Origin: Craspedostauros australis
Taxonomy: Eukaryota; Bacillariophyta; Bacillariophyceae; Mastogloiales; Achnanthaceae
Assembly (NCBI GenBank): GCA_026770025.1
Contig: JAMXDE010000011.1
Location: forward strand, 806,001-870,000
DNA: 64,000 nt
Direction: 5' to 3'
In this document: piece after piece, positions 20,898 to 32,334 of the stretch
Numbering within the stretch: the first letter of the stretch is position 1
Layout: every line of letters begins with the position of its first letter
Program-made: the position numbers and the translations under genes
Notes under the pieces: generated by a model
Told to the model about the DNA's origin: nothing
Databases searched by the model: none
What the model saw: only the letters and a program-made list of their open reading frames with translations

Positions 20898-23800
20898 TTT
20901 CATCCGAAGTGATATCAACATCACCATCCGGTCCCACCCCTTCGTCACTCACATCCGAATCCGAATCGATGTCGCCCACAGCCAAGGAGATACGGCTCTC
21001 GATCTTGGTCCTGCATTCGTTGAGCTTGCGGAACAGCGTGGCGTTGTTCTCGATCGACTTGCAGAACATCATGCAGGCGCGATTCCTGCTCACGATCATC
21101 GATGAGTCCGATGCCGCGAACAGCACCTTGTCGAAGTACTCGATGGAGGAAATGAACGACACGCCGGTCCGGTCGGCCTTGTCCCATGCCTTGCCGAACC
21201 AAACTGGAGTATGCGGGTGCAGCGAAGCGAAAGTGGCCTCGCGACGGCTGTACAGCTGAAACAGATCGCCGATGGTCTCCTGGAGGATCTTCTTCGGGTG
21301 ATGGACGACGATCTGAGAATGGTTGGTGAATGCCTTTCGTAATACTCCCAGGATGGGCTCCAGCAGCTTGGTGATTGCGTCCTGACCTGCCTGGAATCCA
21401 CCATCAACATGAACGGCCCCGAACAACGCCTCCACGATGTCAGAAATGGTCTTGGGTGGATCTGTTCAGAGTATACACGAAATGCAGATAGACAATGGGG
21501 TAGACAACGGGTAGACAACGATGTCAATTGACATCACCGTCGGCATTTGTATTGCCAAGTAGAGAGCACAGCGTGAGGAACGATCAGTGACACTCTTAAA
21601 ACTCGTCTCGATTCGCCATATTTCATCATGCACACAACCACTTGCCACTTGTTAATCGCCACCTGTCCATTGTAACTCACCTGCTCCCCACAACCCGCGC
21701 TTGGCATGTAGAAGGCTGAAGCGGTAGGATTCGATCCTCCCCGGCAGCGTCTGATCGCAATGGTCCAGATGATGGTGCAAGTCATGCCGTATGCAAAGGA
21801 ATGCCAGCGTCTCATTCGTCACCATGGCATTCTCCAAAATCACCATCTCGCCCAGAGTCAGCGAGGAGCGGTTGCGGTAGATCCATTCCCGAGCCATCAG
21901 GCACAATGTTGCGTCGCCAGTCCATTCCAGCCTTTGATAACTGGGAACTGACGCCCCGACGGCCGTTGGATCGGTGAAGGCCTCACGCAGGAGATTTGGA
22001 CGCTTGAAACTCCCGTACCCTGTTGCTTTCGTTGCGATCTTTGACAAGTCTTCATGTCCAACAAACGCATCAGCCGCATTCGCACCGAGATCGACACCCG
22101 CATTCGCATTGAAGGGAGATCGAGGCAAGCTCAGGAAGAGATCGTCGCTCACCTCCATGGACGCATCATAACCGAAGTGGAAGTACACCAATCCCAGAAT
22201 TGCCTCCACCACATCCGCGTTTGTCTTCTGTCCAATGCTGTTCCGCTTCACACTGCCATCCTCCCCTATAACGTCGATGCAGCTCGGAGCCCATCGCCCT
22301 CGTGCGATCGGTTTGCTCATGACAAAGCGATTGAGCCCGAAATGATTCGAGAGCTTTACGAGTATAATCAGAATCAAACAAAACCCATTTCCCGTTGTGT
22401 GGTGCAATACGTACGTACGTTCGTTCGTAAATACGTACATGGCATGCATCAGGTAGTCGGACACAGAGTCGGAGTGCACGCGGATGGTAATGCAAACACA
22501 ACGGAGGACGCACAAGTCAACATTAATCGTGAGCTGATTGTGAGAGCGATGGGTATGCACAACTCTCTTCACTTCAGATTTGATGGAGTACGAGTACAGC
22601 ATGGCAAAGCCAACTCACCTTTCCCAATGTATGATTGCATCCCATGACTGTGTAATACGTATGTTGGTTCCCAAAACACGATTGCGATGTTGCGGAGTGC
22701 GCCAGGGATGAGACAGCGGCACCCGTAGATTCCAACACCCAACCGGAACGTGTCAGCGACAGTGACGACATATTGCACGGTATGGATCAAGATGGTAACA
22801 ACGAAGAGAGCAATCGTGTGAGGATGATACACGCATGCACATACGCAACTGCGCCAACCAATTCGCAATTCTGCCCAAGAATCCGCAAACCTCGAAGGGC
22901 CACATGCTCCCAAAACTCATTGTCCTAGTAGCCGAATACATGCGTACCTGATCGCAATGATGATAGATTGCCTTCGTGCAAGTATGCAACCTTCGATCTC
23001 AGCTGAGTGGACTGCAAGAGACTATCTGTCTGGACTACCTTGAGGACGGCATCACCAAGCCATTCCAACTTCTCGTAGTTGCCATCCACCCTGCTGCTCG
23101 CCGAGGTGAGGACCGCAGCAATCTCCGACGAATCGAGCTCGTTCAAGTACCGGCTCAAGTTGGGGAAGTTGCGTTCGCAGTGCTGCCGGAAGGCAACGAC
23201 GGTCTGGCACCGTTCGATATGGAACAAGTACTGTGGCAGCAGGCAAGTGAGCAGCAAGATGTGGGCATTTGGAAAAATCGCCTCCGCGGAAGCATCCTGG
23301 GCAACCTTCACGCCGTGGATGCCATCGATCATCTGACTCTCACTGCTGTTAGACACGCTCTTCTCGGCTGAGCTTGCCCCTTCAGTTGGTTCATTTTGGC
23401 CCGTGACCTCACCGGGTTCTTGATCATCTCGACAAGTCTCTGCCGACACTGGCATCGGCTCGAAGTTGGATGGCTGCGCCCAAAGCCGTTGCGCATCGAA
23501 CAGACGCGAGTCCTTCGAAACCTCGAAGTTGCGGCTGTTCACAAAGTAATCGCGGTACGTTGAAACGCCAGACTTCGTGACGGGGAACTCGGCGGCGCAT
23601 GTTAGATTCGAATCTCCGTACACGATGTATACCGCCATGGGGTCATACAGTGGCGTCCACAACCGCGGCTTCGGCATGGTCTGGCAAGATGACACGGCCT
23701 CTGTGCGCTCCTGCTTCGGTCTCTGGGCCTCCTTGATCAATAACCTCATCAAGGACCAGTCCAGCGCGCCGTCCTTGCCTACGATGCCAACAAGGTAGGG

Positions 23801-26800
23801 ATCCTTCACGTTATCCTTCCTGGCCTCGTTCCGGACTCTGAAGTAGAGATTCAATGTTCGTCGCTGCCATCGATGATTGATCAGCAGCAAGAAGAACTCG
23901 CGAAGCACTCGCTGCTGCTTTGCAGAGCACGACACCCTCTTCGTCGGTGCAAGCGACATGGTGATGTCGCCGAACTCCCGATGCTCAAACCGAACATCAG
24001 ATGCTGCATCCATGATAGGCGCAGTAGATATTAACGCCAGCTGATGCCCCTCGGAGCCCAACATGGTCTCGATGCGGTTGAAAGTGACGCCTCGCTGCTC
24101 CATGCAGGAAATGTACAGAACGAGATCTTGCGTGGCATCCATCGGCGGTGCTGGATTCGCTGGCCACACCATCGTTGGCAGCGTCGAATTCGTCAGCTGC
24201 TCAATCTTCTTCTTCATGTCGAGCTTGCTGAATGGTAGCAGTCGGTCACTCAAAGCCCCATGCTTGTGCAGTCGAATGCACGCCATCATCGCCAGTAAAG
24301 CGTGACGGGTCCTTATGGGCTGCATGTGGTACCGCTCAGGAAGTTCGACGTTCCTGATGGAAACGTTCAGGTGCGACGGAAGCACGAGGCGGTAGGGTTC
24401 GTACACCGGCAAGTGCGCGAGGATGCCTGCCCGAGATGTCCGTGCGTGCTGATCGATGGGGATTGACACGGCGTATCTGTTCAGCAAGCTCTTCGATGAT
24501 TGCATATCGACGAATCCGTGCTCTGCGTGATAGACCCCAGTTTCCAGGAACTCAATCTCGGTTGTCAGCAAACCGGGATCGTCGCCGGCGTGCCTAGCGG
24601 GTCTGTGCATCACGTTGTCGCTGAGGATCCTGTCCAAAGGTCGACTCTCCAGAAATTCATGGACACGATGCTCTGTCTTTTGCGCAGCCTGCAGCGATAG
24701 CCCTTTGCTTGATGTGCTGTCATTGAGGTCTTGCAGCACGAAGAACTTTGCCTCCTTCTGCCTCGCCCGGCCTTTCATCTGGATGTAGCCCTTGGTGTTT
24801 TTGATGGAGTCAAACACCACAACGAATGAACACGCTTGGACGTCGACTCCCTCCTCGACCACAGCTATTTCGCAGCATGATGTGTAAATTCGTGCCCGAG
24901 TGAAGAGCAGGGAAGGACAGGCAAAATTGTGAAGAAATTATGACCGATGGAAGGTAGGGACGACATTCGAACGAAGAAGGCGACAGCAGAAGAAATGACG
25001 GAATTGGGCAAATTGGGTGTGGTGAGTCTAAGCATCAGTGACGCCATCGATACGCATAGCTCGCCATCCCTTCTGTGCACTTGGCGTGCTCCATCAGGCA
25101 TTATATGCTTAGATATCATTCATCCACATTCGCGTTGCATTTCATTTCATTGCATTGGTCCCAGCGACAACAACTTGGCCTGATCTCGTCTATTCCCCTT
25201 CCACTGCTCTTGCTTTGGGTACGTACCTGTTGCTACCAGTAAATTGATTTCCTTTTGCCTCAGCTTGTTCAAGACGTGCTTCGTTTTCGTGTCTTGGTGC
25301 AACCATCTGCCTCCGTTGATTGCTTCGCGTTCCTTCACGCTCTTCCGTGCAGATGAAAGAGACTGGAAAATTTGCGTCGTGTTGCGCACCAAGACACCCG
25401 CGGCAACACAAGTCTGTCTTTTGTACGCTCCTGCTCCGTACAGTAGTGGCACCCGAGTACGTGGAGCAAGGATGTGAGTATGCAATAGTGCGGGATGATG
25501 TGAGTACGCGACCGAAGATATTGCATCATGGGGGGGGGGCTCATGGAATACCACCACTTTAACAGAGCAGGCTGTGAAACCTCTGTCAGCTTTCAACATG
25601 ACAAAACCGTGACAACAAGACACCGTCGCATCATCATCACGTCACCAATGCGCAGGTGCACGTACCGTGTGCTTCATCGAAGACAAATTGGCTCCTCCTG
25701 CTCAGATTGTCTCTCCCATCATTGGTGTTGACCGACTTTGGCTCTGTTGGACTGTTGTCTTGCGAATCGTCTTGGCTGGGACCCAACACGACATCGAAGT
25801 CGTCGTCTTCGTCGGCATCCCCAAATTGGTCGTGGACATCAACAGCAGCAGCAGCAGCTTTGGCCTGCTTATTTTTGTCCTTTTCGATGTCGGCCGAGGT
25901 GGGTTGCTCGAGAGCAAGCGACGCGATGGCGCATGGCAAGTCGACGTCTGTGTCGGCATCGTCAAATTGACTGTGATACCGCTCGGGCATGTCGGGCTTT
26001 GGTGACGTGGAAGGCGTTGCTTCTGGTTTGATTGAGTCTGATGTGCTGCCTTTGGCAGAGGCCATGTGAACATCGCAAGCAACTCCAACAGCATCACAGT
26101 CTGGGCTGCTCGGGCGCTGATCTCGAGCCTTGCTGGGATCCATCCACTGCCCACGCTTGATGGCGATCTCTCGACAATGGAAATAGTTAAGCAGCGCCAT
26201 GGCCGTGATTCGCTTTTCCACAAATATCAATCCAACAGTGCTGCCAGCCCTTGCGTTTTCGATCTCGTCCTTTATCACCTCTTCCAATGCAAGCATCTTG
26301 TCGCTCCTCCCCTACACGACCAATCAATCGGTCAATCAGTCAACCAGTCGGTTGCGGCAAACACAGGAGTAAAAGTGGAAAGCATGGCACGATGAATGAG
26401 ACTTCCACTACGAAAGAGCATAGCAGCAGCAGCAGCAGTGATAGCAATGGTGGCGGGAAGAGCAGAGCATCGCACAGCAATTCGCAGGTTCCATCGTGCC
26501 AATAACTGTGCGCCTCCGACCATCTCATCTCATATGCAAACGAACAACGCGGCTGTTGCAATTTGTTCCACGTCGAGCAAAGTAGACGAGCTTACCTGCG
26601 TGTTGGAACGGGTACATGCCTGCCTGCAAAAGAGCACCATGTCCTGAAGAAACTGGAGGACGCTGGTAAATTGTTCCCGAGTCTCCTTCTCGAATGAGTT
26701 GCGCGACAATTCGCATGCCACCACCGCGCAATACTCTCCGCAAGCGTAGGCCCCCAGCTCGTGGTAGAGAGACGTCAGGTGTTGCAGTTCTCTGAAACGG

Positions 26801-29488
26801 GACTGGTGCAACGGAAGATCCTTCGCAGACGGTGGCAGATCTGTCTCGGCTCCACCGCAGAATGGCAGAACCCGCTCATCTGCGCTTTTCCGAAGAAGGC
26901 TGGTTGGCCCGCCCAATTTAGGTTCCATGGTGGGTTGCCCGACGCTTTGCGATGTAGGAGAGGGCAATGAATTGACGGACACGAGCTTGGAGTCGAGGGT
27001 ATGCTCCAGTGTCGACATCATTTGCTCCAGTTGATCGTCCGAGTCTGTCGTCTTGACGTTGATGAGCGGCGATGCTGTCAGTCCAAGGACATGTGGCCTG
27101 TCGTGCTTGGGGCACGGATGATAAAACTTCTTCATGATGGATGCGTACATGTGCTTCCCAACAGCGTAGTGACACTCATCGATGATGATAAGATTGCACC
27201 GATCCATCCGGAACATGTCACCGTAATGTGTGAACAGATCCGATATCTGCGAAATTGAAACAAGGAGCATGACAGAAAACGACATGTGTGAGCGAGAGTG
27301 AAGGGCAATTAAAAGCGAGCGAATATGACTGCGGGAATTGGACCCAGCGCTGAACGCGGGTGCAATGGGGGGAAAACCTACCGCTCCATGAGTTGCAACA
27401 ATGATCTGCGCAGTCGCAAGCGCTGCTCTTGCGATGCCGCTCCGGACAGTGTCGTAGCACGCTACCTTGATGGTGAACGATGGCAAATTGGAGCGTATGG
27501 TGGTGGACTGCTGCATCGCCAAAGCCACACTGGGGACTAGGAAGAGCGTCTGCTTGCCTTTTGGATCGTTCAGGGGGTCTTCGCTTCTGATTAACTGGTG
27601 TGAGAATTCCTTGATGAGCAACAGAGCGATGAGTGTCTTTCCCAGCCCTGTTCCGAGATGGATGATGGTGTTGTGCTTCTTCGCAATTTCAAAAAGCTTG
27701 AGTTGGTATTCCCGTGGATCTCCTTTGACGACTGACTCCTCTACGATCTTTTGGACGACTTCACGCTCAGTCTTCTTCGCTTCCACCTTCACTTGCTTGG
27801 CATGGGTGATGAATGTCTGCACCGTTGCCGTCACAGAGCCCGATATCTCCTTCAGCACTTGGTGCAAGTTGTCTTGAACAATGGGATAAACTTCTTCGAA
27901 TTCATCGGCTGTGGCTGATTGGGTTGAAAAGAACTGTTCCACATCTTTCAAACGCGCATCGTCTTCATCATCGCTATCCACCACGGACTCGGCGTGCTTT
28001 TCTCGTCTGCTATATGCTGATGATGCCACAGTTGTAGAACGTCGGGGAGGGCGTGGGTGTGGTAGCGTACGTCAATGCGATACAGTATGATAGCATTGAA
28101 CGCAGCGGTATGGAAATGAGTCAAGCCAGGCAAAGAAAAGTGAGCAGACTGAAGTGAGTAGTATTCGATCTTGTGGATGACGGCATCGGGCAATGGGCAA
28201 ATCGACGTTCGTGATCTGCGCGGTACCTGTGATCGTGATCACAACATCAAAGACCCGAAACAAACGAACAGGCGAACAAACGAGGGTGGAAGTACGACTC
28301 ACTCCTTTTGTGACGATCCCGTCTGTTGTATGTACGGCGATTGCTGTATTCACCTGCTTTTTGATGTTGCATCGCTGTGCTCCTCCGAAAAGGCTTGCTG
28401 GGTTTGTCCTCAGTTGGTTCTGGGTCAACATCACCGCGTGTGGTTGGCGCCATGATCACGTCGGTGCCAATTGGATCAGGTCGGGGTTGGGGGAATTGGG
28501 ATGTCGTCCTCACAGCTGCGGATTCCAATGTCGGCGATGGCGCTGATACGTGCTCCAGGATCGATGTCTTCGGCGTACTTGGCATCTTGGGCAACAGCTT
28601 TGGTTGCGACGCGGATGTTGGTATGTGTTCGGGCATGGATGTTGGCATCGGCGTGGGTATTGGCATCGTTGTTTGCGCTGGAGCCATCGTTTGCAAACTG
28701 GCTGCGTCTATGCCAGTTGGGTGCGTGGGGAATATGTTCGGAACTGCGGACGCGTACAGCGCTTCAACCAGAGCATCCGTAACATCAGCAGCAGCAATCT
28801 TCATCATGGCATGATGATCATCTTCTTGCTGCTGCTGTTGATGCGGGTGCTTCAAGGTCGATACCGAAACGTGTCCAGTTCCACCTGCTGGCATCATGTG
28901 AGCATCCTCGTGCCTCTGGGGTGTGGTGAAATTAGCATCGACATGCGCATCGACATCGAAAAGCTCCACTTTGTCAGGACGGATCCTCTTCCGAAGAGGC
29001 AGATGGGATCGATCATCGTGCTCCTTCCATGTCTTCTTCCTTCCACTTTTTTGTGTTGCGCTCGCAGTGGAGTTTGGGGTCATGATCGCAGGTTGGGCCA
29101 TCACCGATCCACCTGGGCGGGTGGGTCTTTGCTCGCTGGTCGGGTTCGATGGTGAATCCCACTGCATCGAAGAAGCCGGGTCAGGACTCGTGGTGGTTCG
29201 AATTTGCTGGCTGCTATAAACGAAGCCATCGCTTCCGCTGGTGCTGGCGCCAGCGATGATGCTGGTGGTTGCAGGCGAAAAGATGCTTCGCTTGCTCACT
29301 CTCACAGTGTCACGAAACATGTTTGACACTGGACGCGCCGGGCACGCTGGGGCTCCTCCTTGCCTTGTGTTGCCAGTACCATTGAAAGCACCACCGTCAA
29401 CACCTGCACTTCCCATCTGGTTGGCCATGAACGCGAGTAGGCCCTCTCCGTCGTCATCGTCAGATGCATCATCGAATCGGGGGTCCAT
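20788..29488 (-). CDS. DCL: Dicer: DExH helicase, dimerisation domain, two RNase III domains
   Basis: Nine exons by phase: 28354-29488, 27382-28016, 26596-27246, 25666-26311, 25227-25430, 22948-24864, 22659-22870, 21681-22353, 20788-21461; sum 6747 bp, 2248 residues. Residues 1-378 are disordered (Asp/Ser/Pro-rich). The helicase follows: GTGLGKT (about 500), DECH (about 613), GLTAS, VVEEGVDV and YIQMKGRARQ. A Dicer-dimerisation (DUF283) block follows (LLNRYAVSIP ... LHKHGALSD). PAZ is possible but not certain. RNase IIIa has YEKLEWLGDAV and NADVVEAILG; RNase IIIb has YQRLEWTGDAT and SDIVEALFG, so both acidic quartets are present. The tail may hold a degenerate dsRBD, then about 20 Ala. It would cut dsRNA into small RNAs. 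Weakest points: exon 22659-22870, which carries an unexpected hydrophobic stretch inside RNase IIIa, and whether exon 1 belongs here. Confidence 0.88.
20835..20891. repeat. (CAG)19 microsatellite in the Dicer coding region
   Basis: Nineteen perfect CAG units on the plus strand. Read in the minus-strand frame of the Dicer gene they are GCT codons and encode the poly-Ala stretch near the C-terminus. Perfect repeats of this length are likely length-polymorphic. Confidence 0.95.
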
Positions 29489-30606
29489 TGCGACGGCGCG
29501 CCTTTGGCAATACCTTGATTCTCTTTCGCTTTTTGTGTCCCCTGCAAGTACTGTTTGTCAATATCCATGCATGCGCTGTCGCTTCTTCCCATCCACCACG
29601 CGACTTTGCTTCTTCCGCGACCTTGTGGTATGTGTTTGGCCACCGGCTCTTGTGCGATGATGAGGAGGAGGAGGAGGACGGAGAGGACGAGCACATGCGA
29701 ATTCTCGCTCTCGTCTCTGGCTGCATCATCGGATTCTCTCCGTGTTGTTGTGCAGAACTGTGTTGTGTTCTGCCATGTCCCGCAGGTTCCGCTATCAATC
29801 GTGAGCTTGAAGCTACCCGTAAGCCAAAAATTCGTTATCTAAATCTAGACTGAAAAGGGGGATTTTGTTTTTTCGAAGTGTACGACACGTGTACGTGGAG
29901 AAAGTGTCCGTTAATGTTGTCTCGATTTGGCACCTAATTCGACAGTTGAAAATTTACCCACTCCAATTGCAATCACAAAGAAATAATCTTCATATATTTA
30001 GTCCGTCCAACGCCCGAACATCGACTCAAATTCAATCATGTTCTTCGTCCCGGCGTACACGACCTTGATGTTCATTTGCGTCCCAACAGAACAAATGTCT
30101 TCATCGTTTGCATCATCGTGGCACGGATGGGAAAACGCAACTGCTGCGCTGGGAATGAAGCTGAATGTGATAGTCCTCTATCAGGTCCTTGGGTTTCTCA
30201 CCGAAGAGCCACAACAATACACGCGACGTGATCCTGTTGGTGCTCTCCCGTTGTCGTGACGTTGCGCGTCACCTTCTTCTTCTTTTCTCTTGTGGCCGAC
30301 CTCAGGCAGAGACCGTCTGTGCACGAAGGAGTGGTGTCACATGTTTTGTCAAAGAAATGTTGCTGCACTCGGATTGTTCTTGCCTGCCAACATGCAAGCA
30401 ACACATGCCATGCCAAGCGAGAGCGCCTTGATGGAATACGTGTACCATGTACGAGTATGAGTTGTGGTGCTCTGCTGACAATCAAATCGACACAGATACG
30501 GACACACACACAATCATAGCTCGTACTCCTCCCATAGTTGCAACACCACAACTGCCATACTACACAAACAGAGCAACAAACAAAGCAACTGACACATTCA
30601 CTCACC
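29489..30606. other. Spacer between the Dicer start and the decayed PTPS copy
   Basis: 1.1 kb with no supported gene. It should contain the Dicer promoter near 29.5-29.9 kb. The AC-rich stretch just before 30607 is the remnant leader of the PTPS-like duplicate and resembles the leader of the intact copy (shared CAAACAGAGCAAC). Confidence 0.45.
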
Positions 30607-31478
30607 ATGACACTGATTGACGCAACTTCTGCAACCCTCAGCAATGGACTTTCGGTTCCAAGATCAGACTTGGTAAGACCAACTTTGAGGCACACCTGCG
30701 CAAACCAACTTTCCAGTTCCATGCTGGCCACTTCGTTGCCTCCAGAGGCTTCCATGAAGCCCTGCATGGTCACACTTTGTCCATGTCGGTGCAATTGTTG
30801 GAATTGTGTACCATGTCTGAGGATGGATAGTTGATTGGTTTTCGTGATGTCAAGATGGCAGTCATCCACATCTGCAGGAGGCTGAACAAGAGCTTCCGCT
30901 GCCTCATGTATTTGGACATTGTGGACGTCAAGGTGGATGGCAACACTGTTTCCCTGGAGTGTGAAGATAGGGCAAAATTTTGTCTTGCCCAAGGCTGATT
31001 GCGTTGTCCTGTCAATTGTCCACACCACCACCAAAAAATGTCCATCTAGCTTTGGAGCATGGTGCTCAGAGCTATCGATCAGAGTTTCCTTGTGGAGCAA
31101 GGCATTCACACTGTCCAAGTTGCTGTGGCTGAGGCACTGTGTCAGGAATCCATCTTCCGCCTGGTCGTGCCAAAGACTGTGGGTGCAGGGAACTTGACAT
31201 TGGATGTCCAATTGTTCATTGAGAAGGGATATGTTATCACAGAGCCACATGAGGCCAATCCATTAGTGGAGGAGCACAAGTAGCCAGAATCCACGCCATC
31301 GTTGATGCCACCCCTGAAGGCGCGCGAAGGTGGTGACGACCGTGTGGCTGCCAAGAATTTGCTGTCAGAGCACCTGCAGAAGCTTGTCATTGCCATCAAC
31401 ACCAACCAGTTTCACCTGCCAACCTCTCACAGTGGTGAGGCGGTGTCCATCGAAGATCTCCGGGCGGCCATCAAATAG
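30607..31478 (+). pseudogene. Decayed duplicate of the PTPS-like gene
   Basis: Recognisable homology to the intact gene at 32335-33252 runs from the leader through ATG 30607 to TAG 31478. Conserved pieces include FHAGHFVASRGFHEALHGH (zinc His residues kept) and the C-terminal SIEDLRAAIK. The frame shifts soon after the start, there is an in-frame stop after SEDG near 30826, and further shifts follow, so no full product can be made. Many CpG sites of the intact copy read TpG or CpA here (GTCGCC to GTTGCC, CACGGC to CATGGT, GCGAAG to GCAAAA, CCGATCGTC to TCAATTGTC), which points to deamination-driven decay. It is a host-gene tandem duplicate in the same orientation, about 0.9 kb upstream of the functional copy. 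Confidence 0.9.
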
Positions 31479-32334
31479 CGAAGCTTCAAGCAAAAAATTG
31501 CGCGAAGTTGGATTGTAAAGAGTAAAGCAGCCTCCTTCCTCATTGTCACGTGTCAGCGATATAGCACTCTCCTCTATTCGTACCATTTCCGATCGTCGCT
31601 GTCGCCACAATTTTTGTTCCATTGCAATCCCATCGTTGTTGTCTTTCAACATCTCATGATGGAAGTGGTTGGGTTCTCACGTGCCTCGCGGAGATCTGGA
31701 TCGCGTGACGATCTTATTGTGCAATCTGTGTGTCCCTCTTCTCGTCTTCGTGAAACATCCGCCGTACGCCACACAGACCATCGGAAAAGGGTGCAAGGTT
31801 TCTGATTGTGTTTTCTGTAACGTCAAATAACGTTGTGACTCCAACTCGCGCGTTGCCTCCACGTCTGGCCTTCGTCCTATCCGTGCACCAACAAGATTGG
31901 GTCACGTTCCCGTGACTCATGGGAGAACTCGGAGACTGCGTTGTCGCAACGTCACAAGCGAGGACGAACCACCCACTGCTGGAATGTTTGTGGTGCAAGT
32001 ACACGATGGTGTTGAACCAACAACCGGTCTTGGGCCACGAATCTCAATCGACCTCTTGTCTGCCGATGCAGGTTGGTGTTGTATGTGTCTTGTGGAAGAG
32101 TTGTGATCCCGTTCCACAATTCCTGCTCACAGTGTGCTAACGAAACATTTCACATCACACCAAAGTGTATCGATCACTGTGGAGCATTTGTTGTCCTGGT
32201 GCTCCATCTTGCCTGCTCAGAATTCAATCAACACAGACAAAGACACAACCACACCATTCCCAAACTCGGAACATCACAAAGCACCATCACGACACAACAA
32301 CAAACAGAGCAACAGAGAAACAAATACATTCACC
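31479..32334. other. Spacer between the decayed and intact PTPS-like copies
   Basis: 856 bp without a supported gene. The final 100 bases are AC-rich leader sequence of the intact copy, similar to that before the decayed one. The rest should contain its promoter; nothing else recognised. Confidence 0.4.

Noticed and set aside
20788-21435. Stand-alone small gene with poly-Ala tail
   Set aside because: Its first residues complete the RNase IIIb motif of the upstream exon (DPPKTISDIVEALFG), so it is the last Dicer exon.
21725-21745. GGATTCGATCCTCCCC as a tRNA T-arm
   Set aside because: Lies inside a Dicer exon, and no matching acceptor stem or A box is present.
22925-24862. Separate helicase/RNase III gene starting at GTG 24862
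   Set aside because: The GTG is internal: a GT-AG intron upstream joins it in phase to the preceding helicase exon and restores LLVATAVVEEGVDV.
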